Positions 33,451-43,132 of a DNA stretch of 64,000 nucleotides are shown in pieces. Position 1 is the first letter of the stretch. Each line of letters begins with the position of its first letter. Where the stretch lies: assembly GCF_042660675.1 (NCBI RefSeq), contig NZ_JBHSUL010000012.1, forward strand, positions 1 to 64,000, written 5' to 3'. The position numbers were made by a program, and so were the translations under genes. The DNA is from Marinilactibacillus sp042660675. GTDB taxonomy: Bacteria; Bacillota; Bacilli; Lactobacillales; Carnobacteriaceae_A. The notes beneath the pieces are model-generated. The model ran no database searches, was not told the DNA's origin, and was given only the letters and a program-made list of their open reading frames with translations.

Positions 33451-34701
33451 TCAATTGATCAGGAATGTCGATATCAAGGTAAGCAAGAAAAGTAAACTTA
33501 TTATCCATAGCACTTTATTTGTATCTTGTTTTTCCCCAGTAAGCATTTTTACAATCGGAAAAGCAATGAATCCATAAGCCATTCCTTCTACAATGCTACC
33601 TGTCAATGGAATCAATAATATGATTAATAATAAAGGAATCCATTCAACGATAGTCTTCACTTTGATATTCAAATTACCAATAATCATAGAACCTCCCGTT
33701 ACAACAATGACCGGTCCTACAGCTTCAGAAGGAATATACGATAAAAATGGCGTAATGACGATAGAAAGCAAAAACAATCCACTGACTGTAACAGCAGTCA
33801 GTCCTGTTTTACCGCCTTCTGCTATCCCAGCACCACTTTCGGCAACGGGAATCGCAGGACTGGTCCCCAGTAGTCCTGATAACAAACCGGATATTGCCCC
33901 CACTTTGTATCCCTGATTTGTGCGTTTCTGATCTGGGATAAAGGCTTCTAGCATTCCAATCGTTTCAAATATCAGAAGCATTAGAAGTGAGAATACACCT
34001 AGCCAGAATTCGAAATCCAAAAACCGACTATAATCTGGTGCGCTTAAAAGCTCAGGATATCCTGCCAGAGCAGTTAAATCAAAACTAATGGGTTCAAAAC
34101 TTTGACGGTTTACAAGCCAGTATAAAACCGTGGTCAAAAGGATTGCAATTAAGAAACCACCTTTAACGTTTAATTTCTTTAAAATAACGACTAGAATCAA
34201 TCCAGCTAAACCGATCCAATTGAAATATATTTGGCGATCAATCAAAATTCCCATATTTTCTAAACCAATCAAGATTAGAAACAGTCCTATACCTATTGTG
34301 ATTGCTTGTTTTAACTCTTTAGGTATTGATTCGCTGAATAGCGTCATAATGCCTAAGAAAGCAACGAGCACGAACAAAACGCCTGTCACCACAACTGCAG
34401 CAAGTCCTTCCTGCCATGTCAGACCTAAACCTGCTACCAATGTAAAAGCGAAAAAGGCGTTTTCTCCCATTCCTGGGGCCATAACCAATGGTGCGTTTGC
34501 CATAACACCCATCAAAAACGTTCCAATCGCTGCGACAAAGATTGTCGAAAATACACTATATTCAGCTGGTACACCAACTTGAGCCAGAATACTTGGATTT
34601 ACAAATAAAATATAGGATACCGAAAAGAATGATACAATTCCTGCTAATACTTCTTGTTTAACGGTCGTTCCAAATTGAGTTAAATCGAATTTTTTGAACA
34701 T
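33451..34701 (-). CDS. AzgA-type purine permease (NCS2 family)
   Basis: This 416-residue protein has about 12 to 14 membrane helices and belongs to the guanine/hypoxanthine/adenine permeases (PbuG, PbuO, GhxP). Family signatures include MAPGMGENAFFAF and the later GTSPAIPVAESGAGIAEGGKTG. It imports purine bases with protons. The start was set at 34701 because AAAGGACGA precedes it and the family begins MFKKFD. I looked for a purine riboswitch upstream and found none. An extended -10 promoter is present. Confidence 0.9.
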   Translation of the reverse strand: MFKKFDLTQFGTTVKQEVLAGIVSFFSVSYILFVNPSILAQVGVPAEYSVFSTIFVAAIGTFLMGVMANAPLVMAPGMGENAFFAFTLVAGLGLTWQEGLAAVVVTGVLFVLVAFLGIMTLFSESIPKELKQAITIGIGLFLILIGLENMGILIDRQIYFNWIGLAGLILVVILKKLNVKGGFLIAILLTTVLYWLVNRQSFEPISFDLTALAGYPELLSAPDYSRFLDFEFWLGVFSLLMLLIFETIGMLEAFIPDQKRTNQGYKVGAISGLLSGLLGTSPAIPVAESGAGIAEGGKTGLTAVTVSGLFLLSIVITPFLSYIPSEAVGPVIVVTGGSMIIGNLNIKVKTIVEWIPLLLIILLIPLTGSIVEGMAYGFIAFPIVKMLTGEKQDTNKVLWIISLLFLLTLISTFLIN

Positions 34702-34748
34702 TTTATCTCGTCCTTTTGCTTTACTTGGAATACAATACAGCAAGATTT

Positions 34749-34777
34749 AGTGTATCAAGTAAATTCTTAAATTGAAA
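34749..34777 (-). promoter_or_regulatory. Candidate extended -10 promoter of the purine permease
   Basis: TACACT (34749-34754) is extended by TGA. TTTCAA sits at the -35 position with 17-base spacing. The leader is about 40 bases, too short for an aptamer. Confidence 0.45.
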
Positions 34778-34832
34778 GCAAAATATTACGCTAGACAAGA
34801 AGTCATTTAGTTATTTCACTCTTATCACGGTC

Positions 34833-37268
34833 TTAAACAGGTTCAATTAATGGATGTACGCCTTCTTTTCTTGTACATTGTGGTTTTGCTTTCCAAATTT
34901 CATCTGCATATCGCTTAATCGTGTAATCAGCCGAAAATGGTGCTGAAGCTGCAATGTTCAGTAAAGACTTACGATTCCATTCTCGCTTATCTTTATATAA
35001 AGCGTCAACCTTGTCTTGAGTATTTACATAATCATCAAAATCTTTTAATACAAAATATTCGTCATTGTAGTGTACCAGAGCGTCAAACACCGCTTCTCCT
35101 TCTTTTTGGGCATTCGGTATTGTTCCATCAACCAAAGCATTAAGGACTCTATTTAAGCGTTTATTTGAATCATAAATACCTCTTGAATCATAACTATGTG
35201 TCTGCTCGTAAGCTTTAACTTCTTCACTTGATAGACCAAATTTAAAGAGGTTTTCTTCTCCGACATACTCCATAATTTCAATATTTGCACCGTCAAGAGT
35301 CGCTAATGTTAACGCACCATTGGCCATTAGTTTCATGTTGCTTGTTCCAGAAGCTTCTTTACCCGCTAACGAAATTTGCTCACTGATTTCGGCTGCTGGA
35401 ATGATTTTCTCGGCCAAAGATACACCATAATTTTCGAAGAAAACGACTTTGAGTTGATCTCCTACATCAGGATCATTGTTGACGAGTTCTGCTATCGAAT
35501 TGATCAATTTTATAATTTGCTTTGCATAAAGATAACTCGGTGCTGCTTTTGCTCCAAAGATAAACACTCTTGGCTGTAAGCTAATTGAAGGATCATCTTT
35601 GATTCTCAGATATCGGTCTAGAATGTGTAAAGCATTCAAATGCTGTCTCTTGTAAGCATGCAGGCGTTTAATTTGAACATCAAATAGTGCCTCAGGATTA
35701 ATTTTAAGAGATTGTACTTTTTCTACATAATCTGCAAGTCTAACTTTATTCTGATATTTAATTTCTGCTAACTGGTCTAGTGTTGGCTCATCTTTTTCCA
35801 AAGATTTAAGTAGCTTCAGTTCAGCAGGGTTCTGTTTCCACTCTTCACCAATTTTAGAATCGATTAGTTCTGTCAAAGTAGGATTGGCCAAGTGCATCCA
35901 GCGTCTTTGAGTAATTCCGTTCGTTTTATTATTAAATTTCCCAGGATATAGCGTAAAGAAATCTTTCAATACATCATTCATCAGTATATCGGTGTGTAAT
36001 TGGGCTACTCCATTCACACTGTAACTTCCAATAATCGCAAGGTGAGCCATATTTACCATACCATCTTGAAGAATGGCTGTTTTCCAAACTAGAGACTCTC
36101 CATATAGTGGTAAGTTTTCTTCTACAAACCGGCGATTGATCTCATTTATAATCATATTTATTCTTGGTAAAAGTGACTCCATCATCTCAATAGGCCATTT
36201 TTCAAGCGCTTCTCTAAGCACTGTGTGATTTGTATAACTACAAGTTTTACTAGTTATTTCCCACGCTTGCTCCCAGCTCAAGTGTTCTTCATCAATCAAA
36301 ATACGCATGAGTTCGGGCACTACAAGCGCTGGATGCGTATCATTAATATGAATGGCAATTTTTTCTGGAAAGTATTTTCTAGGTAAGTTGTATTTTTTAA
36401 ATTGCCTTACAATAGACTGTACGCCTGCTGACACCATAAAGTATTCTTGTTTTAGTCGAAGCAATCTACCTTCATAATTGGAATCGTCCGGATAAAGAAC
36501 TTCGGTAATTTCTTTGATTGGTTCTATTGCTTGAAGTGAATGATAGTTTTCTTCCTCTTCTAAAGGAATCTCAGCAGACCACAACCTCAAGTTATTGATC
36601 TTATTCGTCTTATACCCAACCATAGGTGTATCGTAAGGAACAGCTAATACATTCTGAGTATTTTCGTAGTGCGGAGTCATGCGACCTTGCTGATCTGGTT
36701 CTAGCCATACGTTGCCTCCAAAGCGAACAATGTATGATGACTGATCATTTCTTGTTTCCCAAACATTCTGGTTTCGCAACCAATATTCGGGCAATTCAAC
36801 TTGATGTCCATCTACAAACTTTTGGCGGAATAAGCCGTATTGATATCGAATACCATTTCCATTCCCTGGAATACCCAAAGAAGCTAGAGAATCCATGAAG
36901 CAAGACGCTAATCTCCCAAGCCCACCATTTCCCAGTGCTGGATCTGCTTCCGCTTCGACTAAATGATTGAAATCAAGACCTAACGCCTGAACACCTTCTT
37001 CGATTACAGGTAAAATGTCCATATTATAGGCATTACTCTTCAGTTGACGTCCTGGCAAAAACTCCATCGAAAAATAATAAACCTGTTTGACTTTGTCCTT
37101 TAAGTATTGTTCCCGTGTAGATTTCCAATTTTCGGAAAGTTTATTTTTGATCAACGTACCTAATGCAGTATATTGTTGCTCATTCGTACCTTGGTCGTAT
37201 GTGAAAGCATATATATTTTGAAATTGTTGCTTATATTCTTGAGTGAATGCATCTACTGAATTAAACAT
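34833..37268 (-). CDS. glgP: Glycogen phosphorylase
   Basis: This 811-residue enzyme releases glucose 1-phosphate from alpha-1,4-glucan ends. The pyridoxal phosphate lysine is in EASGTSNMKLMANGAL near residue 645. The substrate-site segments GLGRLASCFMDS and HINDTHPALVVPELMRIL are intact. The start was placed at the ATG at 37268, because GGAGG lies just before it and the longer frame would begin inside the ribosome site. It is the last gene of glgBCDAP, separated from glgA by 106 bases that contain a large hairpin. I see no clear terminator after it. Confidence 0.95.
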   Translation of the reverse strand: MFNSVDAFTQEYKQQFQNIYAFTYDQGTNEQQYTALGTLIKNKLSENWKSTREQYLKDKVKQVYYFSMEFLPGRQLKSNAYNMDILPVIEEGVQALGLDFNHLVEAEADPALGNGGLGRLASCFMDSLASLGIPGNGNGIRYQYGLFRQKFVDGHQVELPEYWLRNQNVWETRNDQSSYIVRFGGNVWLEPDQQGRMTPHYENTQNVLAVPYDTPMVGYKTNKINNLRLWSAEIPLEEEENYHSLQAIEPIKEITEVLYPDDSNYEGRLLRLKQEYFMVSAGVQSIVRQFKKYNLPRKYFPEKIAIHINDTHPALVVPELMRILIDEEHLSWEQAWEITSKTCSYTNHTVLREALEKWPIEMMESLLPRINMIINEINRRFVEENLPLYGESLVWKTAILQDGMVNMAHLAIIGSYSVNGVAQLHTDILMNDVLKDFFTLYPGKFNNKTNGITQRRWMHLANPTLTELIDSKIGEEWKQNPAELKLLKSLEKDEPTLDQLAEIKYQNKVRLADYVEKVQSLKINPEALFDVQIKRLHAYKRQHLNALHILDRYLRIKDDPSISLQPRVFIFGAKAAPSYLYAKQIIKLINSIAELVNNDPDVGDQLKVVFFENYGVSLAEKIIPAAEISEQISLAGKEASGTSNMKLMANGALTLATLDGANIEIMEYVGEENLFKFGLSSEEVKAYEQTHSYDSRGIYDSNKRLNRVLNALVDGTIPNAQKEGEAVFDALVHYNDEYFVLKDFDDYVNTQDKVDALYKDKREWNRKSLLNIAASAPFSADYTIKRYADEIWKAKPQCTRKEGVHPLIEPV

Positions 37269-37317
37269 GGGTTCCTCCAATTCTAAATTCCGGGCATCTT
37301 TTAGTGATTATACAAAT

Positions 37318-37376
37318 ATCCCTTGAAATTTTCTACTCACAACTGAAAAAGAAAATCTCAAGGGATGCTTTTTTTT
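37318..37376. repeat. Large hairpin between glgA and glgP
   Basis: Arms at 37318-37334 and 37350-37366 form a 17-bp stem with one mismatch around a 15-base loop. The eight-T tail lies on the plus-strand side (37369-37376), overlapping the glgA stop. On the coding (minus) strand it has no U tract. It could dampen glgP expression, protect upstream mRNA, or stop antisense transcription. Confidence 0.7.
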
Positions 37377-38814
37377 AATAACTCAAATATTTGTATTGGT
37401 CTAGATATTTCTCAGCTGATTTTTCCCAGCTATTATCTTTTTCCATCCCTCTGATCATCATACCCTTCCAATGGTCGGGGTGATCATAATAAACGGCTAA
37501 AGCACGATCAATTGTTTCAAGTAGCATAGATGCAGAGAAGCCATAAAAACTAAAACCAGTACCTTCACCACTACTACTATCATACGCTTGAACAGTATCT
37601 ACAAGACCGCCCACTTCATGAACAATCGGTAGCGTTCCATAACGCAGGGAATTCAATTGAGACAAGCCACATGGCTCAAATTGTGATGGCATTAAGAACG
37701 CATCCGTACCTGCATAAATCAGTTGTGCAAGGTCGCTATCAAATTCGATTCTCGCACTAAATTTATCTGGATACTTTGAAGTGAAGTAACGGAATGAATC
37801 TTCAAAATATTCTTTTCCCGTTCCTAGAAGCACAACTTGGACATGACGATGCGTTAATAATTCATCCATTGCTTCTGCAATAAGCTGAACACCTTTTTGT
37901 TCATCTAGGCGAGTCACTACACCTAAAAGTGCTACTCCTTTGTCTTCTGGTAGTCCAAAAGCTTTTTGCAAGGCTAATTTATTTTCATATTTACCTGATA
38001 AATCTTCTGTAGAAAATTGAGCAGGAATGACTTTATCCTCAAGAGGATTATAGACGTCATAATCAATTCCATTCAAAATACCAACCAGTTTGTAAGAAAT
38101 ATTTTGCAGATCATGGTCAAGACCATAACCATTTTCAGGCGTCTTAATTTCTTCTGCATATGTCGGACTAACCGTTGTGACAAGGTCTGCGTAATATATA
38201 CCACCTTTGAGCCAATTCACCTGATCGACTTCTTTTAAACCATGATCATGAAAAGCGCTATAACCCATATCAAAATAATCTGACAAGACATACTGGTCAT
38301 ATCTACCTTGATACAAAATATTGTGGATAGTCAAAACTGTCTTAACATCTTTCAAGGCATTTACCCAATGATATTTATCTCTTAGTAAAACAGGAATGAC
38401 TGCTGTTTGCCAATCATTCGCGTGTAATACATCTGGGACGAAATTGACTTTTTCCATCATTTCAATGACTGCCATACTAAAGAAAGCAAAACGTTCACCA
38501 TCGTCACCATAATCATAAAGATTTTCACGATCAAAGTAGAACAAGTTGTCGACAAAGTAATACGTCACGCCATCTTGTACGAGTTCTTTGATGCCACAAT
38601 ATTGATTACGCCAGCCTACACGTACATTAAAACTCGTTACGTCTTTGAGCTGGTCTACATACTGATCCGCCATCTTTTGCTTGAAAAAAGGCAGAACGAC
38701 ACGTACGTCGTTCTCGCCCTTAGCAAGCTCTTTTGGTAACGCACCTAGGACGTCACCTAAGCCACCAGTTTTAAAGAAAGGCGCGCATTCAGATGCTGTA
38801 AACAGAATATTCAT
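37375..38814 (-). CDS. glgA: Glycogen synthase (ADP-glucose type)
   Basis: This GT5-family enzyme extends alpha-1,4-glucan chains from ADP-glucose. The 479-residue protein has the N-terminal ADP-glucose motif KTGGLGDV and the C-terminal FEPCGL motif (MPSQFEPCGLSQL), with the E-x7-E type active site. GGGGAGG precedes the ATG, 18 bases after glgD. It is the fourth gene of glgBCDAP. Confidence 0.96.
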   Translation of the reverse strand: MNILFTASECAPFFKTGGLGDVLGALPKELAKGENDVRVVLPFFKQKMADQYVDQLKDVTSFNVRVGWRNQYCGIKELVQDGVTYYFVDNLFYFDRENLYDYGDDGERFAFFSMAVIEMMEKVNFVPDVLHANDWQTAVIPVLLRDKYHWVNALKDVKTVLTIHNILYQGRYDQYVLSDYFDMGYSAFHDHGLKEVDQVNWLKGGIYYADLVTTVSPTYAEEIKTPENGYGLDHDLQNISYKLVGILNGIDYDVYNPLEDKVIPAQFSTEDLSGKYENKLALQKAFGLPEDKGVALLGVVTRLDEQKGVQLIAEAMDELLTHRHVQVVLLGTGKEYFEDSFRYFTSKYPDKFSARIEFDSDLAQLIYAGTDAFLMPSQFEPCGLSQLNSLRYGTLPIVHEVGGLVDTVQAYDSSSGEGTGFSFYGFSASMLLETIDRALAVYYDHPDHWKGMMIRGMEKDNSWEKSAEKYLDQYKYLSY

Positions 38815-38832
38815 ACTGATGCCTCCCCTTTA

Positions 38833-39993
38833 TTATTTTTCGTCTCCAGATACAATGGCATTTTTACTGATAACGACTGGATTTTCAGGCGTACCCTCTA
38901 GATGCGCACCTTTTTTAACATACACGTGTTTATCTAAAATAACATAGTTCAGATACGCACCTTCTTCAATGTAACAATCTTGCATAATAATTGAATTTTC
39001 AACTTGCGCATTTTTTGCAATATTCGCTTTTCTGAAAATCAATGAATTTTTAACAGATCCGTATACTTCACAGTCATTCGCAACTTGTGAATTATGAATC
39101 ACTGCATTTTCACCATAGAAAGTGGGTGCAGAATTTTTCGATCGTGTCAATACAGGATCAGCTCTATAGAATAATGCATTAAAGTTGTCTTCATTCAGCA
39201 TTTCCATATTTGCTTCAAAATAACTCTTAATATCTTCAATGGCTTTTAAATAGCCCGTATATTCAAATCCGTATACCTTATCGTTGTCTTCTAGCGCAAG
39301 CTCTGAAAGACTCTTAACACTTACGCAAAGATTTCGTTCTCTTGCTTTTTGTAAATAGTCTAAAAAAGTCTTCTTATTAATGACCATGACCTCAATACCA
39401 ACAGCAAGTGCTTCTTCATCCATACCCACTTCAGTAAGAGGCGTAATATTGTTGATTCGGCCTTGGCGCTCTTCGTCGAATTCGTATGCATTGTATGAAG
39501 AGTCTTCTCTAAATAAATTACGATCTAGTTTTTTATAGGCAATGGTTACATCACTATCTTTATCGTTGTGATAATTTACAATTGACTTGATTTGAATATT
39601 TGAAAGCATACTAGAACCCATTAACAAAATATACTCTGCATGGGAACGTGTTACATATTTATAGTGATCATCGTAATAAGCTGGAGTGTAATGTTCTTCT
39701 GCATTAGACGTTTTCAGACGAATTTGGGAATGTGTAAATACCCCTCCGCCTGCAATTGAGTCAAGTCCCCATGTTGCACCTGATCTAATGTGGTCATACA
39801 AAGAATGACCCGATTCAGAAATGAATAACGCTGCTGAAACAGCTTCAGCGTTGTAAAGACTTGAGAAAGGGAAATCAATTAATCTGTAACGACAAGCAAA
39901 TGGTAAAGAAGCAATCGGTCTTCTCTCCGTTAGAGGTCTTAACTTATCTTCATTTTCTACCAAATTAAATATTGCTGCAATTTCATTCCGCAT
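38833..39993 (-). CDS. glgD: GlgD subunit of ADP-glucose pyrophosphorylase
   Basis: GlgD is the regulatory, catalytically weak partner of GlgC in Firmicutes; together they make ADP-glucose from glucose 1-phosphate and ATP. The 386-residue protein has the nucleotidyltransferase fold and a left-handed beta-helix C-terminus. It lacks the GGxGxRL nucleotide loop that GlgC has, reading IFNLVENEDKLRPLTE instead. Its ATG lies within the last codons of glgC (11-base overlap), with AGGAGG inside glgC, so the two subunits are made in step. Confidence 0.93.
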   Translation of the reverse strand: MRNEIAAIFNLVENEDKLRPLTERRPIASLPFACRYRLIDFPFSSLYNAEAVSAALFISESGHSLYDHIRSGATWGLDSIAGGGVFTHSQIRLKTSNAEEHYTPAYYDDHYKYVTRSHAEYILLMGSSMLSNIQIKSIVNYHNDKDSDVTIAYKKLDRNLFREDSSYNAYEFDEERQGRINNITPLTEVGMDEEALAVGIEVMVINKKTFLDYLQKARERNLCVSVKSLSELALEDNDKVYGFEYTGYLKAIEDIKSYFEANMEMLNEDNFNALFYRADPVLTRSKNSAPTFYGENAVIHNSQVANDCEVYGSVKNSLIFRKANIAKNAQVENSIIMQDCYIEEGAYLNYVILDKHVYVKKGAHLEGTPENPVVISKNAIVSGDEK

Positions 39994-41128
39994 CTTTGTA
40001 TCCTCCTACTTCTTCTCCGTAGCCTACTACTGAAATCTCACCATTATCACCGATAATTTCTGCACCGTCGTAAACGTACGCATTCTCTCCAATAATTGCT
40101 TTGGTTATGGTAACATTTTCTCCAATTACTGCTCCTGACATGATCACACTATCTTTTACAACAGAATTCTTACCGATTTTAACATTATGCGAAAGAACGG
40201 AGTGATTAACTTCCCCTGCGATGTAACAACCATCAGTAATCATAGAATCTTTTACTTTAGCTGTATCCGTTAAAAACTGTGCTGTTGTATTCGGATTTTG
40301 TGAGTAGACTTTCCAGTTTTTGTCTCGAATATTTAATTCATGATCAGGATTCAAAAATTCCATATTTGCGGCCCATAGACTTTCAACTGTTCCAACATCT
40401 TTCCAGTACCCTTTAAAGGAATAAGCATATACAGACTCGCTGTTTCTCAAGTATGCTGGAATAACATGGTGGCCAAAGTCATCCATTTGTCTATTTTTTG
40501 CTTGATTATCTACAAGATATTGCTTTAGTCTTGGCCAGTTGAAGATGTAAATCCCCATTGAAGCTAAGTTAGATTTTGGCTCTGCCGGTTTTTCTTGAAA
40601 TTCAGTGATCCGCTCTGTGCGATCAGTATTCATAACACCAAAACGTGAAGCTTCTTCCCATTCAACGGGCATAACACCAACTGTCAAAGAAGCTGCTTTT
40701 TCTTTATGGAAATCCAACATTTTCTCGTAATCCATTTTATAGATATGGTCTCCTGAAAGAATGACAACATAATCCGGATTTTGCGCATCAATAAAACTGA
40801 TATTCTGATAAACAGCATGTGATGTCCCTTTAAAGAATTTTTCTCCATCAACACTTGAATAAGGCTGCAAAATAGTTGCGCCCCCGTTGTGACGGTTTAG
40901 TCCCCAGCTTGCCCCATTACCAACGTGCTGATTCAAGACTAATGGTTGATACTGTGTTACTACACCTACATTATTGATTCCTGAATTGGCACAATTGGAC
41001 AAGGCGAAGTCTATGATACGATAATTACCACCGAATGGTACAGCTGGTTTGGCAATTTGTTTTGTCAGTTTTCCTAATCTAGACCCCTGTCCACCAGCTA
41101 ATATCATTGCTACTGTTTCTGTTTTCAT
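39983..41128 (-). CDS. glgC: Glucose-1-phosphate adenylyltransferase
   Basis: This catalytic subunit makes ADP-glucose, the committed step of glycogen synthesis. The 381-residue protein has the nucleotide loop GGQGSRLGKLTK, the GDHIYKMDY metal site and YWKDVGT, followed by beta-helix repeats. The ATG at 41128 fits the family N-terminus and is preceded in frame by a stop. No ribosome site adjoins it: the only good one (AAGGAGGG) lies 33 bases upstream, beyond a hairpin that could bring it close. Confidence 0.95.
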   Translation of the reverse strand: MKTETVAMILAGGQGSRLGKLTKQIAKPAVPFGGNYRIIDFALSNCANSGINNVGVVTQYQPLVLNQHVGNGASWGLNRHNGGATILQPYSSVDGEKFFKGTSHAVYQNISFIDAQNPDYVVILSGDHIYKMDYEKMLDFHKEKAASLTVGVMPVEWEEASRFGVMNTDRTERITEFQEKPAEPKSNLASMGIYIFNWPRLKQYLVDNQAKNRQMDDFGHHVIPAYLRNSESVYAYSFKGYWKDVGTVESLWAANMEFLNPDHELNIRDKNWKVYSQNPNTTAQFLTDTAKVKDSMITDGCYIAGEVNHSVLSHNVKIGKNSVVKDSVIMSGAVIGENVTITKAIIGENAYVYDGAEIIGDNGEISVVGYGEEVGGYKDAE

Positions 41129-41136
41129 CTATATTC

Positions 41137-41166
41137 GGAAGTCTCTAAGAGAACTTCCTTCCCTCC
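41137..41166 (-). promoter_or_regulatory. Hairpin between the Shine-Dalgarno and start codon of glgC
   Basis: GGAAGT-CTC pairs with GAG-ACTTCC (41137-41158; 9 bp with one bulge, loop of three). It lies between GGAGG at 41162-41166 and the ATG at 41128. Folding would reduce the effective spacing from 33 to about 11 bases. Confidence 0.55.
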
Positions 41167-41215
41167 TTTTTCTTGGTGAGTCTGTTTGCGATGACCTTTC
41201 GATGCTATTAAAAAA

Positions 41216-43132
41216 TTAAGATGATTTTGGAACACCGTATACTCTTTTAGGTTTAAGAATGATGATACTTAATGCAGGTAACATCAACTCAACAGATTGC
41301 TCATACCCGTTAGTGGAAATTGCATCGGTTTTTAAGACCCCTTGCCCTTTTGTCCATGTCCCACCTAAAGTGTCAAGTTCTGTATTCCACACTTCTTCGT
41401 ATTGCCCTTTAAACGGTACACCAACTCGAACATTATGGCGTTCTACCGGAACAAAGTTGCAAAGAATAATTAGAAAGTCTCTAGTTTTTTTACCTTTTCT
41501 AATAAAAAATAACGTAGTCTGTTCATTATTTGAAGCATCTAAAATTTCTAAACCGTCTGTTTGATGATCGATTTCCCATAATGCTTTTTCGTTCTTATAA
41601 AAACTGTTTAATCTTTTTGTAAACTCAAGGTGACGATGGTTGTAAGGATCTTCTAATTTTGTCCATTCCAAGCCTTCATCAAATCGCCACTCCAGAAATT
41701 GTCCAAATTCTGATCCCATAAACTGCAACTTTTTCCCAGGATGCATCATTTTGTACGTTTCAAGTGTTCTGAGTCCTGCGAACTGGTTGTATCGGTCTCC
41801 AAACATTTTATCCATCAATGACTTTTTCCCGTGAACCACTTCGTCATGGGAAATTGGAAGGACAAAGTTTTCATTGAATGTATACATGAAAGAGAACGTA
41901 ATTAGATCAAAATGTTGTTTTCTTTCAATTGGATCCATTTCAAAGAATTTCAATGTATCGTTCATCCATCCCATATTCCATTTATAGTTGAAACCTAATC
42001 CCCCCTCATGGACAGGGTGTGTAACTTTACTCCAAGCTGTACTTTCTTCAGCCATGACTAACAAGTCAGGGTGTCGTTCAAATAACACTCGATTCATTTT
42101 CTGTATAAAAGCAACACCATCTCGATTATGGTTAGATCCATCTTCATTCAGTGTGTATTCCCCGATATCATAATCCAGATAAAGCATATTACTTACAGCA
42201 TCAACCCTCAAACCATCAAGGTGAAACTGTTCTATCCAGAATAAAGCATTAGATATCAAGAAACTATGAACTTCAGATTTTGATAAATCAAAATTCAATG
42301 TACCCCACCTATTATTGACTGCACGATTTTCATCTGTATATTCAAATTGTGGCGTTCCATCAAAATAAGCTAGTGCATAAGCGTTTCTATTGAAATGACC
42401 TGGAACCCAGTCCATTATGACTCCAATATTTGCCTTATGTGCGGCTTCAACAAAATCTTGAAACTCTTCCATCGTGCCATATTTTGAAGATAAGGCATAA
42501 AATCCAGTCGTTTGATACCCCCAACTAGCGTCTAGCGGATGCTCCATTAAAGGTAGAAATTCAATATGTGTGTATCCCATCTCTTTAACATACGGAATAA
42601 GCTCTTCTTGAAGCTGTTTGATTGAATACCAAGATCCATCTTCATTACGTTTCCATGAACTCAAATGTACTTCATATATATTTAAAGGCCGTTCATAGAC
42701 TGACTTGCGTTTTCTATTCGCCATCCATAGTCCATCAGACCATTTCTTTTCAGGAAGTCCTTTAACAATTGAAGCGTCCTTAGGTCTGATTTCAAATTCT
42801 TTTGCATAAGGATCAATTTTGTAAGTAATTGTTCCATCCTGCTGTACAATTTTGTATTTGTAGTGGTCACCTGTCTTGGCTTCTGGTACAACCATGGACC
42901 AGGTTCCTGTTTCAGATACTCTTTGCATCACGGCTTCCTCTTGCCATTGATTGAAGTCTCCTACTACATATACTTCAACTGCATGAGGTGCCCATACAGT
43001 AAAACGAAAACCATTGCGCAACTCAGTTGTTCCTAAAATATAGTAACTATCAAAGTTTTCTCCTTTGTTGAATAAGTAAAGTGACTTTTCCATTTCTGAA
43101 TCAGTCATCTTGGATGAAAATTCATTATCCAT
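41216..43132 (-). CDS. glgB: 1,4-alpha-glucan branching enzyme
   Basis: This GH13 enzyme makes alpha-1,6 branches in glycogen. The 638-residue protein has an N-terminal CBM48 domain (about 30-120) and a catalytic barrel with the nucleophile Asp in DGLRVDAVSNM, the acid Glu in MAEEST and the transition-state Asp in ISHDEVVHGK. A C-terminal beta domain follows. AAGGAGG precedes the ATG. It is the first gene of glgBCDAP, with a long AT-rich leader region. Confidence 0.96.
   Translation of the reverse strand: MDNEFSSKMTDSEMEKSLYLFNKGENFDSYYILGTTELRNGFRFTVWAPHAVEVYVVGDFNQWQEEAVMQRVSETGTWSMVVPEAKTGDHYKYKIVQQDGTITYKIDPYAKEFEIRPKDASIVKGLPEKKWSDGLWMANRKRKSVYERPLNIYEVHLSSWKRNEDGSWYSIKQLQEELIPYVKEMGYTHIEFLPLMEHPLDASWGYQTTGFYALSSKYGTMEEFQDFVEAAHKANIGVIMDWVPGHFNRNAYALAYFDGTPQFEYTDENRAVNNRWGTLNFDLSKSEVHSFLISNALFWIEQFHLDGLRVDAVSNMLYLDYDIGEYTLNEDGSNHNRDGVAFIQKMNRVLFERHPDLLVMAEESTAWSKVTHPVHEGGLGFNYKWNMGWMNDTLKFFEMDPIERKQHFDLITFSFMYTFNENFVLPISHDEVVHGKKSLMDKMFGDRYNQFAGLRTLETYKMMHPGKKLQFMGSEFGQFLEWRFDEGLEWTKLEDPYNHRHLEFTKRLNSFYKNEKALWEIDHQTDGLEILDASNNEQTTLFFIRKGKKTRDFLIILCNFVPVERHNVRVGVPFKGQYEEVWNTELDTLGGTWTKGQGVLKTDAISTNGYEQSVELMLPALSIIILKPKRVYGVPKSS

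Noticed and set aside
34702..34832. Purine riboswitch ahead of the purine permease
   Set aside because: The leader after the promoter is only about 40 bases and lacks the conserved aptamer loops.
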